Positions 6,593 through 12,338 of a stretch of 46,824 bases of DNA are shown piece by piece. Every line of letters begins with the position of its first letter. The first letter of the stretch is position 1. A program made the position numbers and the translations under genes. The notes under the pieces were generated by a model that was given only the letters and a program-made list of their open reading frames with translations, was not told the origin of the DNA and did not search any database. The stretch is from positions 1-46,824 of the IMG/VR virus record IMGVR_UViG_3300020156_000003. The stretch is one strand, 5' to 3'. This DNA comes from a virus.

Positions 6593-6844
6593 ATGAATGC
6601 CACCCTGATTGCCGCCGGACTGTCGCGCGCGGCTGACGCCATGCTGACGATGGAGCCGGAACCGGAAGTGAAGCTGCCGCCGGTCGACCACGCCATGAAC
6701 GCCGCCTGCGCCCAGCGCTTCCCTGAGCCTGCTGATGCGCCGCTGGTGTCCGACGACGAGATCGCCTACTGGGAAAGCCTGGCTGACGAGCTGGAAGCGG
6801 AGCGCAATCCGGTCAAGGTGCGGAAGATGAAGCGGCACTGGTAA
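6593..6844 (+). CDS. Hypothetical protein, 83 aa
   Basis: The start ATG 6593 sits behind CAGGAGAAC; the longer frame from 6344 runs through the previous gene and is rejected. The N-terminus is hydrophobic and alanine-rich, the middle proline-rich (MEPEPEVKLPPVD), and the end a charged helix (WESLADELEAERNPVKVRKM). A hairpin terminator follows immediately. No function recognised. Confidence 0.6.
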   Translation: MNATLIAAGLSRAADAMLTMEPEPEVKLPPVDHAMNAACAQRFPEPADAPLVSDDEIAYWESLADELEAERNPVKVRKMKRHW

Positions 6845-6852
6845 GTGCGCCT

Positions 6853-6878
6853 GCGAGCCGTCTGGATACGGCTCGCTT
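6853..6878 (+). terminator. Probable terminator hairpin
   Basis: GCGAGCCGT (6853-6861) pairs perfectly with ACGGCTCGC (6868-6876) around CTGGAT. Only a short T stretch follows, so efficiency is uncertain. Its right part belongs to the first of three degenerate repeats. Confidence 0.5.
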
Positions 6879-7025
6879 CCTGGTCATGGCGCTTGCCTTG
6901 GAAGCGCCTGGCGTTCTGGATACGGCTGACGAACTGGTTGCCTCGGCGTGCCTCGGAGCGCCGCGCGCTGCGCCGCGGAATACGGCAGCGCTCCTGGTAA
7001 CGCTGGAGTGCCTAGGAAAAGGGCG
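6862..7025. repeat. Three degenerate ~55-bp tandem repeats
   Basis: Three units share the order GGATACGGC (or GAATACGGC), then CTGGT six bases later, then TGCCTNGGA after 9-10 bases. They start near 6862, 6915 and 6975. Non-coding is favoured: the 84-codon frame across it has no ribosome site. Confidence 0.5.
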
Positions 7026-7042
7026 AGCGCGTCGATGCGGAT

Positions 7043-7145
7043 CGTCCTTGTTTGAGAACCGTCCTCAACTGCGAACCGTCCGCATTCGCACTCCATCCTC
7101 AAATGACAGCGCTCCTCATGTGCGAACCCTCCTCATTTGACAGTC
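7043..7145. repeat. Iteron-like array, six 17-18-bp units
   Basis: Six head-to-tail units start at 7043, 7060, 7077, 7094, 7112 and 7129. Examples are CGTCCTCAACTGCGAAC, CTCCTCATGTGCGAACC and CTCCTCATTTGACAGTC; the common core is TCCTCA followed by TGCGAAC or TGACAG. Regular 17-bp spacing and non-coding context resemble iterons or a cluster of binding sites. Confidence 0.6.
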
Positions 7146-7230
7146 ATTCGCATTTTGCGTGCAAAAAGCTATATGCACGCTTTATATGAAAAGAACGCAG
7201 TTTATACGAGTCCATATTACAACTCCATAG

Positions 7231-7259
7231 TTCACTAAGCACTGACTTAGAACGATAAT
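7231..7259 (+). promoter_or_regulatory. Promoter of the AT-rich gene pair
   Basis: TTCACT (7231-7236), a 17-bp spacer and GATAAT (7254-7259). The spacer includes AAGCACTGACTTAG, which looks like a shortened copy of the recurrent dyad. A ~150-nt leader would follow before the ATG at 7416. Surrounding DNA (7146-7415) is AT-rich with no other gene. Confidence 0.5.
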
Positions 7260-7415
7260 CTCTACATACCACGACGCACACAACGATGCAGCGCGGTGCA
7301 GCAGACCCGATCTTTAAACCTGACAGAACCTGTATTCGCAATAGGGAAGCTCATAGCTATCTGAGTGTAACGCAGGTAAAGCAAACACTTTCTTAACTCT
7401 CAAAAGGGAAACATC

Positions 7416-8099
7416 ATGAAAAACTTTAAAGCAGAAACGATCGTTGCAAAACTCTTTAACGCAGTGACCGCACGCGTTCAAGCGCTGCGCGATGCTGAAC
7501 TGGTCGTTTCGTCTGAGTTCAAGAAGATTCTTGAGCACTACGCGCCCGACGGTAAGCATTACCGTTCATTCGTCGCGTGCGTCGAAACGGTGCGCGACGT
7601 GATTGATTTTGAAATGATGCTTAAGATCATTCAAAAGCATAAGCCCGCAGGTGCAAATGACGCGCAGTACATGCAAGCAAAGACCATTGAAAAGGTCAAC
7701 AAGTTTATCGTTGGTCTGGGTCAGAAAGACTTTCGCTTGCTCGATAACCATACGCGTTCACTCGTTGTTAATGCGATGTTGAACGACAAGCGCTTGACCA
7801 GTCGCGCAGCGTTCGCGTCACTGGTGAAGGTTGAATGGTCTGAAGAAATCAGCGAAGTTTTGCGCGCTCGTAATAACTACACTGCGGGCACTGGTAGCAC
7901 GCAACTCTCTAGCACGAAAGAGATGATGCGCACGCTGAAGCTGTCAGACGGTATCAAGGGCAGCAAGAACGCAGACTTCACCTTTAGCGCTGAAGCTGAA
8001 GCGCTCTTTGTTGAGCGCTTCGAGCAGGTCGCAAAGCTGGTCAAGACTAGCGAAGAAATCAGCGCAGAGATTGACGAGAACGACGAAATCGAAGCGTAA
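7416..8099 (+). CDS. Unknown 227-aa protein of AT-richer composition
   Basis: ATG 7416 follows AAAAGGGAAAC. The protein is mostly helical and soluble, with a basic N-terminal half (AKLFNAVTARVQALRDAEL, MLKIIQKHKPAG), a Ser/Thr-rich linker (TAGTGSTQLSSTKEM) and an acidic tail ending SAEIDENDEIEA. Codon use (many TTT, AAA, GTT, CGT) is AT-richer than neighbours, suggesting separate origin or high expression. It follows the iteron-like array and precedes a perfect 14-bp hairpin, forming an isolated transcription unit with the next peptide. A replication or DNA-binding role is conceivable from position only; no family is recognised. Confidence 0.7.
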   Translation: MKNFKAETIVAKLFNAVTARVQALRDAELVVSSEFKKILEHYAPDGKHYRSFVACVETVRDVIDFEMMLKIIQKHKPAGANDAQYMQAKTIEKVNKFIVGLGQKDFRLLDNHTRSLVVNAMLNDKRLTSRAAFASLVKVEWSEEISEVLRARNNYTAGTGSTQLSSTKEMMRTLKLSDGIKGSKNADFTFSAEAEALFVERFEQVAKLVKTSEEISAEIDENDEIEA

Positions 8100-8108
8100 T
8101 CTTTAACC

Positions 8109-8140
8109 TGCTGCATCAGTCATGCGTGACTGATGCAGCA
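8109..8140. terminator. Perfect 14-bp hairpin containing the dyad core
   Basis: TGCTGCATCAGTCA (8109-8122) pairs with TGACTGATGCAGCA (8127-8140) around TGCG. It lies between two same-strand genes, lacks a T tract and contains AGTCA-N4-TGACT, the core of the recurrent dyad. It may act as an RNA hairpin, an operator, or both. Confidence 0.5.
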
Positions 8141-8159
8141 TTCACACAAGGGATGCACA

Positions 8160-8291
8160 ATGCATGAATTCGCAAAGCAGCGCGAACAAGCAAAGCGCGA
8201 ACAAAGGGACTTTTTCATCAATGGTTTGTTGTGCGCTGGTCTGCTGTTTGCGTGCATGTACGCGTTCGCATACGCGTTGCAATCTGCTTAA
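8160..8291 (+). CDS. Small membrane protein, 43 aa
   Basis: ATG 8160 follows AAGGGA. A charged N-terminus (KQREQAKREQRDFF) precedes one membrane segment, GLLCAGLLFACMYAFAYAL. It shares the AT-richer composition of the gene before it. Topology would place the charged end in the cytoplasm. Its stop lies in a small hairpin (TCTGCT 8283/AGCAGA 8298). Function unknown. Confidence 0.55.
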   Translation: MHEFAKQREQAKREQRDFFINGLLCAGLLFACMYAFAYALQSA

Positions 8292-8451
8292 TTTTTGAGC
8301 AGACGCCCGAAGTCTTAGACGGATTGGACGGGCGGGATGGCCCTGCCTTCCTCAACTTCCGACCTCCGCAGACCCTTCCTTATAGAATCCGGCCGAGCCA
8401 GGATCCACATCCTTATACTTTCCCACTGCGAGGATCCGCCACCAGGCGCCC

Positions 8452-8475
8452 ATTGCCCAATTGCCCAATTGCCCA
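8452..8475. repeat. Three exact tandem copies of ATTGCCCA
   Basis: An 8-bp unit is repeated three times in the 200-bp gap between convergent genes. The same gap (8292-8491) also holds GGATCC-centred repeats (AGGATCCRC near 8400, 8430 and 8494). No gene is seen there. Confidence 0.7.
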
Positions 8476-8491
8476 AAGCCCCGCGCCCCGA

Positions 8492-8863
8492 TTAGGATCC
8501 GCCATGAGATCCGCCAAATTTCCAGGATTCCAGAACAGGAACCGCGGCCTCCCTGGCTATCGAACACATATGCCGGGTGCCAACGCCGCCGGCGAACGCC
8601 GCGACCATGTCAGGCTTCGCTTCGCGAAGCATCCGACAGTTGCGCACGCGCCCCGCGTGGCCGCCATACCGATCCCACTCTGCCTCGAAGGTCTTGAACG
8701 AAATCCGGCGGGCTTGCGCCCATTGACGAGCGAACGTGTCCGCGCCCGAGGCGCCGCCTTCGACCAGGAGGGTGATGGTGCGCTTGGCGTGGATCGCGTC
8801 CAGGATCCGGAACACGAATGCCCGATCCTTATAGTCCCGGCCGCCCGTGACGAGAACAATCAC
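8492..8863 (-). CDS. SLOG-fold (YspA/DUF2493-type) protein
   Basis: The 123-residue product shows the cpYpsA-related SLOG pattern in order: VLVTGGRDYKD at the N-terminus, LLVEGGASGADTFARQWA in the middle, then EWDRYGGHAGRVRNCRML and AAFAGGVGTRHM. SLOG domains bind nucleotides or nucleotide-derived ligands; many sit in phages or defence systems with unproven roles. Its GTG start overlaps the stop of the paralogue upstream (GTGA). It is the last gene of the leftward operon 10432-8492 and is full length for the family. Confidence 0.85.
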   Translation of the reverse strand: MIVLVTGGRDYKDRAFVFRILDAIHAKRTITLLVEGGASGADTFARQWAQARRISFKTFEAEWDRYGGHAGRVRNCRMLREAKPDMVAAFAGGVGTRHMCSIAREAAVPVLESWKFGGSHGGS

Positions 8864-9099
8864 CAGGCGTCTCCATAGTCGTGCATGACGTGATCGCCTG
8901 GCGGCCCGTCAGGGAACACTTCCACCCACGCCCCATCTTCGACCATTTTCTCAATGCCCTCCGTGGTGTGCGGGAGGGCAAGTGGCTGGTCCATCGGATC
9001 GCCATTGCTGTGGTTCGTCTTCACGCAACGACCCGTCTCCGTGTCCAGCTCGACCAGCCAGTCGATCGACGCATACTTGGACTTGAAGTAGCGCTTCAC
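8860..9099 (-). CDS. Tandem paralogue E, C-terminal YGDAW
   Basis: This 79-residue protein starts at a GTG overlapping the previous stop (GTGA). The beginning VKRYFKSKY and the core EKMVEDGAWVEVFPDG align with the four upstream products, and it ends HDYGDAW. A longer frame from 9210 is rejected because it runs into the upstream gene and lacks a ribosome site. The family is unknown to me; conserved Trp residues suggest a small binding module. Confidence 0.65.
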   Translation of the reverse strand: MKRYFKSKYASIDWLVELDTETGRCVKTNHSNGDPMDQPLALPHTTEGIEKMVEDGAWVEVFPDGPPGDHVMHDYGDAW

Positions 9100-9371
9100 C
9101 AGGCGTCTCCGTATTCCCAGGCCGCCGAAGCCGCGGTCACTTCCGGATAGATCGCCGTGCGCAGTTGCGGGAACAGAGCAAAAGCTTCTTCCTCCGTGAT
9201 CTCTACCCACTCCGAGTTGGAGGCGAGCAGGGCGCGAGCAGACTCGGCGTTGTTGCCGTGAAACGTCTTGATCACGTCATCTCGTTCGGCGCGCGTGACG
9301 GTGCTAGTGTGGTCGTGGCGCGTTACCCAGACATTGTGGCGCTTGTGCTTGATGTAGATCGGCTTCACCAT
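9096..9371 (-). CDS. Tandem paralogue D, C-terminal YGDAW
   Basis: The 91-residue product begins MVKPIYIKHKRHN, carries ALLASNSEWVEITEEEAFALF, and ends WEYGDAW. The central xxSEWVEI and the final DAW match its neighbours, supporting origin by tandem duplication despite strong divergence. ATG 9371 lies seven bases inside the end of the upstream gene (TGGTGA overlap), so translation is probably coupled. Confidence 0.65.
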   Translation of the reverse strand: MVKPIYIKHKRHNVWVTRHDHTSTVTRAERDDVIKTFHGNNAESARALLASNSEWVEITEEEAFALFPQLRTAIYPEVTAASAAWEYGDAW

Positions 9372-9613
9372 GCATCGACCTCCGATTGTGGCCTGTCCAG
9401 CAGCTCGGGCGTCAGCACGTATTGTTCCGTGACCTCGATCCAGTGACCTTTGGCGACATGATTGTGCGCATCTTGGAGGTTCCAGAACTTGCAGGCGACC
9501 AAGGTGCGTTCGGCGTCGTTTTTCACGAACCACACGCGGCCGTTCTCCTCGAACTTGAGCGCCAGGGCGTCCTTGAACTTGCCGCTCTTGTCGGTGAAGT
9601 AGCGCGCAGTCAT
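9365..9613 (-). CDS. Tandem paralogue C, C-terminal EVDAW
   Basis: The 82-residue product begins MTARYFTDKSGKFKD, contains AHNHVAKGHWIEVTEQ and ends QSEVDAW. HVAKGHWIEV is very close to HVAKGRWREI of paralogue A, the clearest sign that these genes are related. Its ATG overlaps the upstream stop (TAATG). No catalytic residues are evident. Confidence 0.65.
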   Translation of the reverse strand: MTARYFTDKSGKFKDALALKFEENGRVWFVKNDAERTLVACKFWNLQDAHNHVAKGHWIEVTEQYVLTPELLDRPQSEVDAW

Positions 9614-9903
9614 TACCAGTGATCCCCGTAGCAGGGCGCGGGAACGTCTGCGACGACGACGTAGCGCCTGCCATTCTCGTCAAACGCGATCTCGACCCAA
9701 TTGCCCTGTTGGACGTACCTCATGCACGCTTCGAGCGCGGGAACCCTTAGTTGATCCGTCGACTCGTAGACGGATCCGTCCTTGAGATGGGTCAGCAGCC
9801 GGCCATCATTCGTGACCTCCTTGTAGTCGGGACTGGTGGGGCGAGCGTCATCCGGCTGAAAGCGCAGCTCCGGATTGTTGTAGACGAAATAGCGGCTCAC
9901 CAT
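9613..9903 (-). CDS. Tandem paralogue B, C-terminal YGDHW
   Basis: The 96-residue product begins MVSRYFVYNN, has CMRYVQQGNWVEIAFDENG and ends PCYGDHW. The RYF start and xxGNWVEI core match paralogues A, C and E. It overlaps the upstream gene by 7 bp. The array is packed with no intergenic DNA, so all members should be made from one transcript. Confidence 0.65.
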   Translation of the reverse strand: MVSRYFVYNNPELRFQPDDARPTSPDYKEVTNDGRLLTHLKDGSVYESTDQLRVPALEACMRYVQQGNWVEIAFDENGRRYVVVADVPAPCYGDHW

Positions 9904-10151
9904 ACCAGCTCCGCTGCGGTGGCTGGCGCATCGGGCATGAGCTTGCCCTCAAACAGCGTGTGCAGCTCGCCGGCCGGGATTTCGCGCCACCGACCTTTGG
10001 CGACATGCTCCATTGCGCACGCCATCGTGATGTGGTTGATAGACGGGTTTTCGCCATTACGCTTGTGAGCGACGGCACCGCGGTCGTCGATCGCCACGTA
10101 TAGCGTGCCGTCGCTGAATCCCTCCACATGGCTGAAAAAGCGTGGCCTCAT
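9897..10151 (-). CDS. Tandem paralogue A, C-terminal AELVW
   Basis: This is the first of five related genes, 84 residues. It begins MRPRFFSHVEG, carries CAMEHVAKGRWREIPAGELH and ends TAAELVW, the most diverged of the shared C-termini. Its ATG overlaps the stop of the RHH gene (ATGA). The N-terminal part GTLYVAIDDRGAVAHKRNG is strand-rich. Confidence 0.65.
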   Translation of the reverse strand: MRPRFFSHVEGFSDGTLYVAIDDRGAVAHKRNGENPSINHITMACAMEHVAKGRWREIPAGELHTLFEGKLMPDAPATAAELVW

Positions 10152-10432
10152 TGCTTCACCTGTTCGGCGGCCTTCAGCGCGGCTTCGAGCTGCGCCGGCG
10201 TCAGCCCCTTGAATTTCTGATACAGCGCGTTCTTCGGCTTGCGTGCCGCCACCTTGGCCTCGCGCTTGGCGACAAACAGCGGCTTGATGCCGTCGTCCTC
10301 ACCGGCGTAGTCCAGCAGGGTTTCGATGACCTCGCCCTGACTGAGCTTATATGCCTTGGCGATCGCGGCCAGTTGCTCCCGATGCGGGCCGTCGATGTCG
10401 ATGGAGTAGCGCGTGCGTTGTGTAGTTTCCAT
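10148..10432 (-). CDS. Ribbon-helix-helix-like DNA-binding protein
   Basis: The start is set at ATG 10432, after the promoter; the longer frame to 10543 runs through the promoter region. The N-terminus has a CopG/Arc-like layout: a short strand RYSIDID, a helix REQLAAIAKAYK and a second helix QGEVIETLLDYA. A basic, Ala/Lys-rich tail follows (94 aa in all). RHH proteins bind DNA as dimers and often repress their own operon. It heads the leftward operon of five paralogues and the SLOG gene. An inverted repeat GCGTGCAA/TTGCACGC flanks its -10 and is a candidate operator. Confidence 0.65.
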   Translation of the reverse strand: METTQRTRYSIDIDGPHREQLAAIAKAYKLSQGEVIETLLDYAGEDDGIKPLFVAKREAKVAARKPKNALYQKFKGLTPAQLEAALKAAEQVKQ

Positions 10433-10465
10433 GATTTTGTGCCTTCGTGCGTTTGTTGAAATGCG

Positions 10466-10504
10466 TGCAAACTGATTATAGCGCTCGATCAAAATTGCAC
10501 GCGC
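10466..10504 (-). promoter_or_regulatory. Leftward promoter flanked by GCGTGCAA repeat
   Basis: On the minus strand a perfect TATAAT lies near 10485-10480; the -35 is weak. The inverted pair GCGTGCAA (near 10470) and TTGCACGC (near 10500) flanks it, as expected for a repressor-controlled promoter of the RHH operon. Confidence 0.5.
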
Positions 10505-10528
10505 AATAAAAAGGCGCCCGAAGGCGCC
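10505..10528 (-). terminator. Leftward intrinsic terminator
   Basis: On the minus strand GGCGCC-TTCG-GGCGCC is followed by TTTTTATT, a textbook UUCG-loop terminator. It separates the membrane-peptide gene from the RHH operon promoter. Confidence 0.85.
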
Positions 10529-10554
10529 AAAGGAGACACACATGAAAACTGCCG

Positions 10555-10764
10555 CTATCGCACGTCAGCGGTGAAGCCCATCGGCGTTTCTTCGTCCTCG
10601 CCTGCTTCCTCCTGGCCGCCAAAGCCAGGCATGAACATCGGATGCGCCTGCGGTGGGGGTTGCAGAACGAGCAGGGCCAAAAGCGCGAGCGGGTTTTGCA
10701 GGACGACCATGCACACGATGACGGCGGCGATGATCAGGACGTTGACGGCGAGGGTGGGATTCAT
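10555..10764 (-). CDS. Single-pass membrane protein, 69 aa
   Basis: The product has one long hydrophobic segment, TLAVNVLIIAAVIVCMVVLQ, continuing through LALLALLVL, then a proline-rich and acidic tail (EEAGEDEETPMGF). The hydrophobic run could span twice as a hairpin or once. It is a separate leftward unit, bounded by the terminator at 10505-10528. AAGTCAGTAGTGAGG, a degenerate dyad, lies just upstream (10778). Holin-like architecture is possible but not supported by neighbours. Confidence 0.55.
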   Translation of the reverse strand: MNPTLAVNVLIIAAVIVCMVVLQNPLALLALLVLQPPPQAHPMFMPGFGGQEEAGEDEETPMGFTADVR

Positions 10765-10777
10765 CTGGTCGCTTCCT

Positions 10778-10793
10778 AAGTCAGTAGTGAGGG
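10778..10793. promoter_or_regulatory. Degenerate dyad AAGTCAGTAGTGAGGG
   Basis: The left half-site is intact and the right half is altered. It lies 14 bp upstream of the leftward gene at 10764. A TATAAG on the minus strand near 10815 might be its -10 box, but no good -35 is seen. Confidence 0.35.
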
Positions 10794-10841
10794 ATTCTAG
10801 GCTATCACGGCCTTATAGATTCGACCAAGAAGTTCCGGACG

Positions 10842-10870
10842 TTGCCATCGGGTAGGATCTCGCGTAACAT
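10842..10870 (+). promoter_or_regulatory. Rightward promoter before a structured leader
   Basis: TTGCCA (10842-10847), a 17-bp spacer and TAACAT (10865-10870). The ~250-nt leader to the gene at 11127 contains hairpin GCCCTT/AAGGGC (near 10880-10892), a 10-codon frame with GAGGAAAGAGA before ATG 10918, a GGGCACGC...GCGTGTGTCCC stem, AAGACTTC/GAAGTCTT (near 11003-11025) and a nine-T run before 11109. Confidence 0.45.
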
Positions 10871-10917
10871 GGCGAGGCCCTTTTACCAAGGGCATTACCT
10901 ACTGACGAGGAAAGAGA

Positions 10918-10950
10918 ATGTTTGGATGGTCTGCACCCGATCTAGGCTAG
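10918..10950 (+). CDS. Possible 10-codon leader peptide
   Basis: ATG 10918 has a good ribosome site (GAGGAAAGAGA) and reads MFGWSAPDLG to TAG 10948-10950. It lies between a promoter and several hairpins ahead of a gene, the layout of a translated leader. It could be chance or a remnant of a longer gene. Confidence 0.25.
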   Translation: MFGWSAPDLG

Positions 10951-11126
10951 GGCACGCGCAATTTGCGTGTGTCCCGAATCTAGCGTCCACGATGAGATAA
11001 GAAGACTTCACATCAGGAAGTCTTTGCTGGAACGTCTTTATCGAAAACTCTTAATTGAGTTAGGACGAGTTTTGATACTTAGGTGCGGATCGCTAAATTT
11101 TTTTTTACTTGAAGAAAGGTAAGTCG

Positions 11127-11303
11127 ATGATTTATAAGATTTTGTGTGGTTCCACCACTCTGGAAGCTTCGGATAAGTTTGAAACTAAGCTCCAAATTGA
11201 CCCCAAGGTCGTCGCCAATCACTTGAAGGCGCTATATGAGGGGGCGGGAATCGAAGTTATGGGTGTGGTGCAGATGTCAGAGTTTGAAATCGACATCCAT
11301 TAG
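11127..11303 (+). CDS. Small protein flanking the LuxR gene, paralogue 1
   Basis: The 58-residue product starts at ATG 11127 behind AAGAAAGGTAAG. It is clearly related to the 60-aa product at 12339: both begin MI[YF]K[IV]LC, share LYEG followed by [IV]EV[MI]GVV, and end SE-x-x-IDIH. Its third-position AT content is higher than the paralogue's. Together they bracket the LuxR-type gene, which lies on the other strand. A strong terminator follows. No family is recognised; the size suits a modulator peptide, but that is inference. Confidence 0.7.
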   Translation: MIYKILCGSTTLEASDKFETKLQIDPKVVANHLKALYEGAGIEVMGVVQMSEFEIDIH

Positions 11304-11312
11304 CGCAAGCAA

Positions 11313-11333
11313 GGGGCCAATCGGCCCCTTTTT
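11313..11333 (+). terminator. Intrinsic terminator
   Basis: GGGGCC-AATC-GGCCCC followed by TTTTT, 10 bp after the stop of the gene at 11127. It also separates that gene from the convergent LuxR-type gene. Confidence 0.85.
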
Positions 11334-11341
11334 GTTGGCCG

Positions 11342-12067
11342 CTACTGAAGCAGTCCGAGCCGATACGCGAAGAAGGCGGTCGGATAGATGCCGGCGCGGT
11401 CGAATTGCGGCGGCAGGGTGCGCTGCATGTACTTGATCCGCGACGCCTTAATCCCCATGATGGTGGCAATCACGTCAGAAGTCTTGCCATCCAATACCCA
11501 CCGCAGATACTGGCGCTCCTGGGCGTTCAACTCGATGAAGAACTGCGGCAGGTTCTTCCGCAACAGACGCAACTCCATTGCCTCGACCACCGCCTGAATC
11601 AACGCGTGCGTCTTGTGTCTGACCTGCCAGCCGTCGTCAGGATTCCGCGACAGACCGACCATTGCCGTGGTGCCGCCCCGACCATCAATTACCTCCAGCC
11701 ATTTCAGGTGTACGCCGGCCGCGCGCGCCTCGCGCAGAAAGTCGCGGCGCGTCCAATAGTAGTCGCTGCCGCCAGCGACCGGCGCGCTGATGCGCTTGCC
11801 GTAGCAGACCTTGGAGCCGTGGTTTGTGGCTGACGGGTTCAGGAACTTTTCTTGCCAGTCGTCCCTGAAGTTACAGAAGAAGGAAAAGTGCGGCTCGGCC
11901 AAGGATGACGGGTACTCCAGCCCGTAGGCGACATAGCGATAGCCAAGCGCATTGGCAAGCGAAACGAATTTGCGAAAGACTTCGCTCTCATGTTCAACCG
12001 CCAGCTCCCGGCAGCAGTCGTCCTCCCACTGCTCCACGCTGGCTTCAAATGAATCTGTGCTGCACAT
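11342..12067 (-). CDS. LuxR-type autoinducer-receptor transcription factor
   Basis: The 241-residue product (from ATG 12067; a GTG 12 bp upstream is possible, but GGAG fits the ATG) has the two-domain plan and length of quorum-sensing receptors. The N-terminal half has ANALGYRYVAYGLEY, a Trp in DDWQEKFLNP, a second aromatic SDYYWTRRDF, and VIDGRGGTTAMVGLSR, as in acyl-homoserine-lactone binding domains. The C-terminus is a LuxR HTH: LNAQERQYLRWVLDGKTSDV, then IMGIKASRIKYMQRTL and YRLGLL. The Asp-Pro usually contacting the ligand amide appears replaced (NHGS), so ligand preference may be unusual. No LuxI-type synthase is visible. It would let the phage sense host or community density; function is inferred from family. 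Confidence 0.85.
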   Translation of the reverse strand: MCSTDSFEASVEQWEDDCCRELAVEHESEVFRKFVSLANALGYRYVAYGLEYPSSLAEPHFSFFCNFRDDWQEKFLNPSATNHGSKVCYGKRISAPVAGGSDYYWTRRDFLREARAAGVHLKWLEVIDGRGGTTAMVGLSRNPDDGWQVRHKTHALIQAVVEAMELRLLRKNLPQFFIELNAQERQYLRWVLDGKTSDVIATIMGIKASRIKYMQRTLPPQFDRAGIYPTAFFAYRLGLLQ

Positions 12068-12075
12068 ACCACGCT

Positions 12076-12119
12076 CCACGCGAACTGTCTACAGCACCTT
12101 TGTGCTTTGATCCGCGTGG
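12076..12119 (-). promoter_or_regulatory. Nested inverted repeat in the luxR-type leader
   Basis: Outer arms CCACGCG (12076-12082) and CGCGTGG (12113-12119) enclose AGCAC-CTTT-GTGCT (12093-12106). It lies just upstream of the GGAG and ATG at 12067. A TATAGC -10-like box on the minus strand is near 12130. It could be an operator or an RNA stem controlling translation. Confidence 0.5.
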
Positions 12120-12338
12120 CGTCTTGCTATAGAGTTCGCACCTGCTTTCATTTCTCCGATGCAACACATTCTGGCATACGTCGAATGGGAATGGCAGGGA
12201 GAAGGCGTTTAGCGCAAGGAAATACCGTTCTGGTGTGAGAAATCACCAACAAAGTTCTCTTTGATGCCGCTGTCATGGAGGTCAACTGCCTGGCAGGTCG
12301 ACCGCGGCTCCATTTTTCATCACTACAAAGGAAGGATC

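Noticed and set aside
6886-7140. 84-codon plus frame over the tandem repeats
   Set aside because: No ribosome site; sequence consists of the two repeat classes.
8231-8878. 215-codon plus frame opposite the SLOG gene
   Set aside because: The minus-strand SLOG family pattern is clear; the plus frame is Arg/Pro-rich.
10542-10574. Ten-codon frame after AAAGGAG at 10530
   Set aside because: A strong ribosome site but the frame stops after ten codons inside the convergent gene; kept only as a possible remnant.
12160-12213. 17-codon frame MQHILAYVEWEWQGEGV
   Set aside because: No ribosome site and no conservation evidence.
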